From contig NZ_JAPSHJ010000018.1 in NCBI RefSeq assembly GCF_031179985.1, forward strand, positions 31,751-79,481: DNA of 47,731 nucleotides, written 5' to 3'. Positions 43,955 to 47,731 of the stretch are shown piece by piece; the stretch's first letter is position 1, and every line of letters starts with the position of its first letter. Made by a program: the position numbers and the translations under genes. Source of the DNA: Arthrobacter sp. (GTDB taxonomy: Bacteria; Actinomycetota; Actinomycetes; Actinomycetales; Micrococcaceae). The notes beneath the pieces were generated by a model. That model did no database searches. It was not told the DNA's origin and saw nothing but the letters and a program-made list of their open reading frames with translations.

Positions 43955-44020
43955 AAAAAACCCACTCCCTTCCGGATAAATCCTTCGGGGAACCGGTTGA
44001 TGAACCGGTTCAAAAGTGGG
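43955..44020 (-). ncRNA. structured RNA element with intrinsic terminator, upstream of the DEAD-box helicase
   Basis: Read on the minus strand the 66 bases fold into a compact three-way junction. P1 pairs CCCACT (44020-44015) with AGTGGG (43966-43961) and is followed by TTTTTT (43960-43955). P2 pairs GAACCGGTT with AACCGGTTC around a CATC tetraloop (44011-43990). P3 has CCC/GGG and GGA/TCC stems with a GAA/GGAA internal loop and a TTTA tetraloop (43989-43967). P2, P3 and P1 adjoin with no spare bases except UUU. It fits a leader attenuator or a terminated small RNA. I know no named class it matches. Confidence 0.6.
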
Positions 44021-44093
44021 CATCACTGCACATCAAGTTCCACCAGCTTAGCATCCGGCTGGGCTTTGCCCTGCATCGCCGCCAACGGGCTGT

Positions 44094-44160
44094 GGTGAGA
44101 AGGGCTTTGGTGAGAAAGGTGTTAAGCGGAAATTACACAGCCCGCAGAAGGCTGTAACAC
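44094..44160 (+). promoter_or_regulatory. repeat cluster before the nir operon
   Basis: GGTGAGAA is repeated at 44094-44101 and 44109-44116. Half-sites GTGTTA (44119-44124), TTACAC (44133-44138) and TAACAC (44155-44160) follow. The position suits control of nitrite assimilation; the regulator is not identifiable and a full GlnR box was not found. The rest of 43780-44221 holds the RNA element above and no gene I can support. Confidence 0.4.
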
Positions 44161-44221
44161 GGCGAGCGCAGGATGGCCCTATGCCGGGAAAAGTGCACCA
44201 CTTTGCCGAAAGGGTCCGACC

Positions 44222-44569
44222 ATGAATCTGAAGAACCTCTTCCTCCAAGGCATTTTCCCCTTTGTGGGAGCCGGGTTGGATAAACCCGTCCCCATCCACA
44301 GCCAGCTCTCCCACTTCGTTCCCGACGGCGTGATCAACCAGATTCTCTACTTCCGCGGTGGCAACTCCTCTCCCGAGCTGATCACCGTAGCGCTTATGAG
44401 GGACGGCATCCCCTTGCGGTACTTCCCGATCGGAGCAAAAGGCGACGTGCATGTACCCCTGCGCGTAGTAGAGGACATCGACGGCGGTTCGCTGATCGAG
44501 TTGAGGCTGCTGGCGGATACAGGTGTCACTGGCTCAGTGGTGGTGGACCTGGGCATGGTGGAGCACTGA
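44222..44569 (+). CDS. unknown small protein translationally coupled to nirB
   Basis: A 115-residue protein with no signal peptide or transmembrane helix and mostly predicted beta strands: 'VPIHSQLSHFVPDGVINQILYFRGG', 'LITVALMRDGIPLRYFPIG' and 'LRLLADTGVTGSVVVDLGMVEH'. It has no cysteine and no cofactor motif. The stop overlaps the nirB start (TGATG), so the two proteins are made together in fixed ratio. I do not recognise the family. A role in nitrite reductase assembly, siroheme delivery or regulation is inferred from coupling only. Confidence 0.7.
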   Translation: MNLKNLFLQGIFPFVGAGLDKPVPIHSQLSHFVPDGVINQILYFRGGNSSPELITVALMRDGIPLRYFPIGAKGDVHVPLRVVEDIDGGSLIELRLLADTGVTGSVVVDLGMVEH

Positions 44570-47082
44570 TGACTGCCATGGCCAGCAGGACCGCCCGGTC
44601 TGCAAGCAAGGACTCCCGCCGCCGGCTTGTGGTGATCGGCAACGGCATGGCCGGGGCCCGGGCCGTGGAGGAGATCCTGGCCCGCGGCGGGGGCGCCCAG
44701 CACAGGATCACCATGTTCGGCGACGAACCCTACGGCAACTACAACCGCATCATGCTCAGCCACGTTCTGTCCGGTGACGAGGATGCCGGTGACATCTTCC
44801 TCAACTCCCTGGCCTGGTACCAGGAAAACAACATCACCCTTCACGCAGGAATCCGGGTGGAAAGGATCGACCGCTTCGCCAAGCTGGTATTTTCCGACGA
44901 CGGCAGGGCCACCCCCTATGACGTCCTGATCATTGCCACAGGCAGCCGCTCGTTCATGCCCGCGGTGGACGGGCTGTACACCGCGGGCGGACTACTGCGG
45001 CCGGGGATCTTCGCTTTCCGCACCATCGACGACACCCAAAACATGGTGGCGTACGCCCAACAGGATCATCATCACCGTGCCGTGGTAATCGGCGGCGGCC
45101 TGCTCGGCCTGGAAGCCGCACGCGGTCTTCAAAGCCACGGTATCGACGTCGAAGTGGTTCACTCGGGCGGGCACCTGCTGAATACGCAGATGGGTCCGGA
45201 CGGAGGCGCCGTCCTGCGGCGCAGCGTCGAGGCCCTGGGAATCAAAGTCCACACCAACAGCCGGACAACAGCAATCCTGGGAACGGACAAAGTGCAGGGC
45301 GTCCAGCTCCGGGATAAGCCGGACATCGCGTGCGACATGGTGGTAGTTGCCGCGGGGATCCGCCCCAACGTAGACGTCGCCGTCACCAGCGGGCTGCCGG
45401 TGGAGCGCGCGATTGTTGTTGATGACCAGATGCGGGTACCGGACGAGGACGAGATCTACGCAGTCGGCGAGTGCGTCCAGCACCGCGGCGAAGTGTATGG
45501 GCTGGTGGTACCGGTGTGGGAGCAGGCCGCCGTGCTGGCCGACCACGTCACGGGGGCTGATCCGTCGTCGGCCTATCTCGGTTCCCGGACCGCCACCAAA
45601 CTCAAGGTGGCCGGTGTCGACGTCGCCTCCATGGGGCTGCAGGCCCCGGAGCGTGACACTGACGAGCACGTTGTTTTCTCCGAGCCCAGCCGCGGTGTTT
45701 TCAAGTCGATAGTGATCCGGGACAGCAAGATCGTGGGCGCAACGCTCCTGGGTGACAGCCGGAAGGTGGCCTACCTGACCCAGGCGTTCGACCGCGGCCT
45801 GCCGCTGCCGGAAGAACGGGTCTCCCTGCTTTTCGACATCGGCGGACCCGGCGAAGAAGCGGCTGTGGCTGAGCTGGATGCGGACGCTCAGATCTGCAAC
45901 TGCAACGGCGTCAGCAAAAAAGCGATCGTGGAAACTGTCAAGGGCGGCTGCAACACCGTGGCAGGCGTAATGGATGCCACGCGGGCCGGAAAGGGCTGCG
46001 GCTCGTGCAAACTGCTGGTGCGGCAAGTGGTGGAATGGGCCGCTGACGGCTCAGTGGCGGAGGATCCAACTTCCGCCTACTACGTGCCCGGGGTGCCGCT
46101 GGAGAAGGCCGCGTTGATGAAGGCCATCCGGCAGCAGGGACTCCGCTCCGTCTCTGCGGTCTTTGCTGCACTGGCCCCGGGCGGTGCGGAGGACGCGAAG
46201 TCGAAGATGGGCCTGGCATCGCTGCTGAAGATGATGTGGGCGGACCGATACATCGATGAGCGCGATGCCCGGTTCATCAACGACCGTGTCCACGCCAACA
46301 TTCAGCGCGACGGCACCTTCTCGGTGGTGCCCCAAATGAAAGGCGGGGTTACGACGCCGGACCAGCTCCGCCGGATTGCCCACGTCGCGGACAAGTACAG
46401 CGTTCCGATGGTAAAGCTGACCGGTGGGCAGCGGATCGACCTCCTGGGGATCCGGAAAGAGGACCTCCCGAAAGTCTGGGCTGACCTGGACATGCCCTCC
46501 GGTTACGCATACGGCAAGAGCTTCAGGACCGTGAAGACGTGTGTTGGGAAGGATTTCTGCCGCTACGGAACCGGCGACTCAACCAAGCTTGGCATCGAGA
46601 TCGAATCCAGGTTCCAAGGGATCGAATCCCCCGCGAAGCTGAAACTGGCAGTCTCAGGCTGTCCCCGGAACTGCGCCGAGTCCTTGGTCAAGGATGTCGG
46701 CGTTGTGGCTGTCGACGGCGGCCGCTGGGAAATCTATATCGGCGGCGCTGCGGGGGCCCACATCCGTAAGGGAGATCTGCTGGCCACGGTGGACAGTCCT
46801 GAGACTGTGAAGCTTTTGACGGGCCGCTTTATGCAGTACTACCGCGAGCGGGCCAACTGGCTTGAACGGACGTACTCATTTGTGCCCCGGGTAGGCATCG
46901 ACCACCTTCGCTCAGTGATTGTTGACGACTCTGAAGGGCTCGGTGCTCAACTGGACGCGGCGATGCAGGCGTCAGTCGACAATTACGTTGACCCCTGGAC
47001 TGAACGCGGCGACCCGTTCACCCCGGGACAGTTCCGCACCTCGCTTCCGCTTGAGGTCCTCCCCCAAGTGCCGGTCCGATGA
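44569..47082 (+). CDS. nirB: assimilatory nitrite reductase large subunit
   Basis: Reduces nitrite to ammonium with NAD(P)H using FAD, [2Fe-2S], [4Fe-4S] and siroheme. The N-terminal flavoprotein (to about 420) has two nucleotide-binding folds, 'RLVVIGNGMAGARAVEE' and 'VVIGGGLLGLEAARGL'. The BFD-like [2Fe-2S] domain has C443, C445, C477 and C480. The sulfite/nitrite reductase half carries the siroheme-[4Fe-4S] ligands C658, C664 (TCVGKDFCRYG), C698 and C702 (SGCPRNC). At 837 residues it has normal length. It overlaps both the small upstream gene (TGATG) and nirD (ATGA). Confidence 0.96.
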   Translation: MTAMASRTARSASKDSRRRLVVIGNGMAGARAVEEILARGGGAQHRITMFGDEPYGNYNRIMLSHVLSGDEDAGDIFLNSLAWYQENNITLHAGIRVERIDRFAKLVFSDDGRATPYDVLIIATGSRSFMPAVDGLYTAGGLLRPGIFAFRTIDDTQNMVAYAQQDHHHRAVVIGGGLLGLEAARGLQSHGIDVEVVHSGGHLLNTQMGPDGGAVLRRSVEALGIKVHTNSRTTAILGTDKVQGVQLRDKPDIACDMVVVAAGIRPNVDVAVTSGLPVERAIVVDDQMRVPDEDEIYAVGECVQHRGEVYGLVVPVWEQAAVLADHVTGADPSSAYLGSRTATKLKVAGVDVASMGLQAPERDTDEHVVFSEPSRGVFKSIVIRDSKIVGATLLGDSRKVAYLTQAFDRGLPLPEERVSLLFDIGGPGEEAAVAELDADAQICNCNGVSKKAIVETVKGGCNTVAGVMDATRAGKGCGSCKLLVRQVVEWAADGSVAEDPTSAYYVPGVPLEKAALMKAIRQQGLRSVSAVFAALAPGGAEDAKSKMGLASLLKMMWADRYIDERDARFINDRVHANIQRDGTFSVVPQMKGGVTTPDQLRRIAHVADKYSVPMVKLTGGQRIDLLGIRKEDLPKVWADLDMPSGYAYGKSFRTVKTCVGKDFCRYGTGDSTKLGIEIESRFQGIESPAKLKLAVSGCPRNCAESLVKDVGVVAVDGGRWEIYIGGAAGAHIRKGDLLATVDSPETVKLLTGRFMQYYRERANWLERTYSFVPRVGIDHLRSVIVDDSEGLGAQLDAAMQASVDNYVDPWTERGDPFTPGQFRTSLPLEVLPQVPVR

Positions 47083-47456
47083 CTTCCGGTGCGTCAATTT
47101 CCGGTCCAGCGGCTTCCGGTCCAGCGAGCGGGGGCGCTGCGGTGAGCGGGGAGCTGTACGGGCTCGGGCCGATCGAGCAGGTGCCGCCCGGGGAAGGCCG
47201 GTCCTTCGGTGTAAACAACCAGCAAATTGCGGTGTTCCGGCTCCGGGACGGATCCCTTCGCGCTGTCTCGGCCGTCTGCCCGCACCGAGGCGGCCCGATT
47301 GCAGACGGCACCATTGACCAGACAGAGGTCCTGTGTCCCCTCCACCAGCACGCGTTCGCCCTGGATACGGGATGCTCGACCACCGGAGCCCCGCCGCTGC
47401 AGACCTACCCCGTTTTTGTAGACGCGGACCAGAACATCATGCTGCAACTGGAGTGA
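47079..47456 (+). CDS. nirD: nitrite reductase small subunit, Rieske type
   Basis: A 125-residue Rieske-fold subunit of the cytoplasmic nitrite reductase. Residues 1-25 are a flexible Ser/Gly/Ala tail. The Rieske ligands are complete: C67 and H69 in 'VCPHRGG' and C86 and H89 in 'LCPLHQH'. This matters because many NirD proteins have lost the cluster ligands. It overlaps nirB by four bases. The usual downstream partner, a uroporphyrinogen methyltransferase for siroheme, does not follow within the window. Confidence 0.94.
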   Translation: MTSGASISGPAASGPASGGAAVSGELYGLGPIEQVPPGEGRSFGVNNQQIAVFRLRDGSLRAVSAVCPHRGGPIADGTIDQTEVLCPLHQHAFALDTGCSTTGAPPLQTYPVFVDADQNIMLQLE

Positions 47457-47632
47457 GGACCCCGCACAGCGCAATTGGGCGCTCCGAACGCGCCCTGGGA
47501 AGCGGCACTGAACCCGCTGGACAGTGGGCGTCAGCCGTCTTCGCTGGCTCGGCCTTCTTCGCCACCTTTTTGGCACGATCGGAGGTGCTGTTGTGGGGGT
47601 CCCTGGCGGCGGTGCCGGCGCTGCCGCTGGAG

Positions 47633-47731
47633 CTACAATTGGTTTCCTTGGTGGGGCTCTCGCCGGAGTGGGGCAAGGTGCCGTCTGGCGATTGACCCGA
47701 GGATCTGGAAGAACATCCGGCCGATCGCGGT
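47633..47731 (-). CDS. possible C-terminal end of an unknown gene, cut by window edge
   Basis: The last 33 codons on the minus strand read 'TAIGRMFFQILGSIARR', a basic stretch, then stop at 47633. The first half has strongly G/C third positions, as coding DNA here does; the second half does not. Other frames in 47457-47731 are low-complexity and unconvincing. This is too short to assign and may not be a gene. Confidence 0.25.
   Translation of the reverse strand, partial: TAIGRMFFQILGSIARRHLAPLRREPHQGNQL

Noticed and set aside
43961..44020. tRNA-like fold on either strand
   Set aside because: The stems and the CCGGTTCA-like stretch do not give a cloverleaf with anticodon and T arms; the junction with a T6 tail fits a terminator-linked RNA better.
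44101..44160. GlnR box before the nir operon
   Set aside because: Single GTnAC-like and GAAA elements occur but not at the 6-base spacing of the GlnR consensus.
47524..47731. Gly-rich frame resembling a glycine-zipper protein on the plus strand
   Set aside because: Third positions are A/T-rich for this genome, no ribosome site is seen, and the end of the frame degrades into Arg/Ser low complexity.

Overview
The window reads as chromosomal DNA of a high-GC actinobacterium, most likely Arthrobacter or a close relative (Micrococcaceae). The signs are strong G/C preference at third codon positions, GTG and TTG starts, small actinobacterial families (DUF3073, DUF4193, DUF4383, septum-formation domain), a HAIR-type HspR site before clpB, and several genes that look leaderless. 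I saw no tRNA, rRNA, insertion sequence, phage gene or CRISPR array. The taxonomic call is inference from gene content.

Layout. 1-3558: the end of a secreted DUF3494 (ice-binding-like) protein, then small cytoplasmic and membrane proteins. 3606-6415: purF-purM, followed by a long inverted repeat and a VOC protein. 7591-12730: DUF3073, a septum-formation-like membrane protein, clpB with its HAIR operator, and a PHP-domain protein. 12832-14127: a PadR repressor with a large palindromic operator and an AhpD-like protein. 14155-17321: a molybdate operon (MopR-like regulator, modA, modB, modC). 17440-18485: a DUF4031-HD fusion with a coupled small gene that may be frameshifted. 18554-22543: xylA-xylB divergent from a ROK repressor. 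22699-26660: a DapA-family aldolase, yceI-yccF, and a MocR regulator behind a direct repeat. 26723-30148: an LLM flavoprotein, trpF, a HutD protein and ferritin.

30232-38437 is a glycan locus: a LacI repressor divergent from a binding protein, two ABC permeases, a GH127 beta-L-arabinofuranosidase and a secreted clan GH-A hydrolase with a carbohydrate-binding module. The likely diet is plant L-arabinose-containing glycans. No ATPase gene is present, so a shared MsiK/UgpC-type ATPase is expected elsewhere. 38568-39334 holds a paired SMR exporter whose short leader matches the guanidine-III riboswitch, so the pair is probably a guanidinium exporter. A kinase, an aldo/keto reductase, an MBL hydrolase and a DEAD-box helicase follow. 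A compact three-way-junction RNA ending in U6 lies antisense-to-plus upstream of the helicase. The window closes with nirB-nirD (assimilatory nitrite reductase) and a small coupled protein of unknown function. Together with the molybdate operon these fit nitrate/nitrite assimilation.

The signals I would check first are the guanidine-III leader of the SMR pair and the apparently undescribed RNA element before the DEAD-box helicase.
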